From Methanosarcinales archaeon (GTDB lineage: Archaea; Halobacteriota; Syntropharchaeia; Alkanophagales; Methanospirareceae): a DNA stretch of 16,238 nucleotides. How positions within the stretch are numbered: position 1 is the first letter of the stretch; every line of letters starts with the position of its first letter. Below, in pieces: positions 15,218-16,238 of this stretch. The position numbers were made by a program, and so were the translations under genes. A model generated the notes under the pieces. That model was not told where the DNA came from and searched no databases. It saw nothing but the letters and a program-made list of their open reading frames with translations. The stretch lies in assembly GCA_030665925.1 (NCBI GenBank), contig DAOUYX010000013.1:1-16238 (forward strand). The letters run 5' to 3'.

Positions 15218-15219
15218 AT

Positions 15220-16238
15220 ATGGATAGTGGAGCGGGAGAAGAAGCAGTAAAGAGGTGTATAGAGGATTTAAGGAAGAAGATTCACTATCACAATTACCGG
15301 TATTACGTGTTGGATGAGCCAGAGATTTCAGATGCCGAATACGACAGACTATTTCAGGAATTAGAGGAACTTGAGCGCAAGCATCCGGAGCTGGTAACGC
15401 CTGATTCTCCAACACAGAGGATTGGAGTGAAGCCGTTGGAGGAATTTGGTGCGTACGAGCATAGTATACCGATGCTGAGCTTGAATAGCGTTATTAACGA
15501 GGAGGAGGTGAGGGAGTTCGATGAACGAGTGCGAAGGATGCTTGGAAGCGAGGAGATAGAGTATGTAGTGGAGCCGAAGATAGATGGGCTGGCGATGGAG
15601 CTCGTGTATGAGAATGGCGTTTTCACCGTTGGTAGTACACGGGGAGACGGAAAGACTGGCGAGAACATAACACAGAATCTGAGGACGGTAAAGACGATTC
15701 CGCTGCGTATTTTCTCTGATTCTAATTCTGATTCTAATTCTAATTCTGATGACGGCTTGCCATTGCTGGAAGTCCGAGGGGAAGTTTTTATACCTGTGAG
15801 CAAATTCAAAGCGCTGAATGCGGCGTTGGGGGAGAAGGAGGAGAAGATGTTTGCAAATCCGAGGAATGCTGCTGCGGGCTCTGTAAGGCAGCTTGACCCG
15901 CGGGTTACCGCTTCTCGGCCCCTTGATTTCTTCGCGTATGGGATTGGCAGAATTGAAGGGAAGGAGTTTTTAGCACAGTGGGAAGTACTGGAGTATCTGC
16001 GAAGGATTGGTTTTAGAGTAAGTCCTTTGATAAGGCGGTTTAAGGGTGTCGAGACTGTGATTCACTACCATGACGATGTGAATGAGAAACGGGATGAGTT
16101 GGATTATGAGATTGACGGCATTGTGGTGAAGGTAAATAGCGTAGCGCAACAAGACATGCTGGGAACGATTTCAAGGAGCCCGCGCTGGGCACTCGCGTAC
16201 AAATTCCCAGCGCGGGAGGAGTTTACGCGGGTGAACGA
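15220..16238 (+). CDS. ligA: NAD-dependent DNA ligase LigA, N-terminal half (cut by right edge)
   Basis: LigA seals nicks in DNA using NAD as the AMP donor. The window holds 339 codons before the right edge, about half of a ~670-residue enzyme. The NAD-binding Ia domain shows HYHNYRYYVLDEPEISDAEYDRL. The adenylation domain has the active-site lysine in EPKIDG (Lys120), then STRGDGKTGENIT, LEVRGEVF, ANPRNAAAGSVRQLDP, YEIDGIVVKV and WALAYKFPA. All key motifs are present and uninterrupted. OB-fold, zinc-finger, HhH and BRCT domains would lie beyond the edge. This ligase type is bacterial; most archaea use an ATP-dependent ligase, so lateral acquisition is likely. A hexanucleotide repeat lies between the adenylation motifs. 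Confidence 0.95.
   Translation, partial: MDSGAGEEAVKRCIEDLRKKIHYHNYRYYVLDEPEISDAEYDRLFQELEELERKHPELVTPDSPTQRIGVKPLEEFGAYEHSIPMLSLNSVINEEEVREFDERVRRMLGSEEIEYVVEPKIDGLAMELVYENGVFTVGSTRGDGKTGENITQNLRTVKTIPLRIFSDSNSDSNSNSDDGLPLLEVRGEVFIPVSKFKALNAALGEKEEKMFANPRNAAAGSVRQLDPRVTASRPLDFFAYGIGRIEGKEFLAQWEVLEYLRRIGFRVSPLIRRFKGVETVIHYHDDVNEKRDELDYEIDGIVVKVNSVAQQDMLGTISRSPRWALAYKFPAREEFTRVN
15715..15750 (+). repeat. In-frame hexanucleotide repeat inside ligA
   Basis: Six tandem copies of TCTRAT (R = G or A, in the order G, A, G, A, A, G) encode Ser-Asp/Ser-Asn dipeptides, residues 166-177 of LigA. The repeat falls between the IPLRIF strand and the LEVRGEVF motif, a surface loop that varies in length across the family. 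Because the unit is six bases, gain or loss of copies keeps the frame. Confidence 0.85.

Noticed and set aside
15715..15750. Short tandem repeat considered as a CRISPR remnant
   Set aside because: The unit is six bases with no spacers, and it is in frame within a gene.
15354..15809. 151-codon minus-strand open frame with a Glu-Leu/Glu-Ser repeat
   Set aside because: It is antisense to ligA. The repeat is only the reverse translation of the TCTRAT hexamers.

Overview
This window is from an archaeal chromosome. It carries an archaeal-type ribosomal protein uS2, an archaeal MEMO1 homologue, an archaeal RPA-associated OB-fold protein, BRE/TATA promoters, and a five-gene heterodisulfide reductase (Hdr) operon tied to F420 chemistry. 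Hdr genes with an FrhB-like flavoprotein and no hydrogenase catalytic subunits, plus a bacterial-type NAD-dependent DNA ligase, fit a methane- or alkane-oxidising euryarchaeon. The ANME-1 (Methanophagales)/Syntrophoarchaeia group is my best guess. This is inferred from gene content: no mcr or 16S gene is present to confirm it.

Layout. 1-317: the end of an unrecognised gene. 441-1454 (minus): thiL, thiamine-monophosphate kinase. 1455-1542: a short divergent spacer with two strong hairpins. 1543-2313: larB, for the nickel-pincer cofactor. 2498-4716 (plus): a MenA-like UbiA prenyltransferase, then a radical SAM/SPASM protein. 4745-6960 (minus): a hydrogenase maturation protease translationally coupled to a B12-binding radical SAM protein. 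7148-12851 (plus): the central operon mvhD - frhB-like - hdrC - hdrB - hdrA, with a good BRE/TATA promoter and a hairpin/T-tract terminator. 12879-15170 (minus): rpsB, memo and an RPA-associated protein. 15220 to the right edge (plus): ligA, truncated by the window.

How the genes work together. The central operon encodes a soluble electron-bifurcating or confurcating complex. HdrB and HdrC carry the heterodisulfide chemistry and its electron wire. HdrA carries FAD and ferredoxin-type clusters. MvhD is the [2Fe-2S] adaptor. The FrhB-like subunit, fused to a ferredoxin domain, probably connects to F420/F420H2 in place of a hydrogenase. HdrA is unusual: 907 residues, with two FAD domains in one chain and a different set of lost cysteines in each half. 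This is the most interesting feature of the window.

No tRNA, rRNA, CRISPR array or insertion sequence was seen. No gene-free stretch exceeds 300 bases; the longest spacers are 2314-2497 and 6961-7147, both described below.
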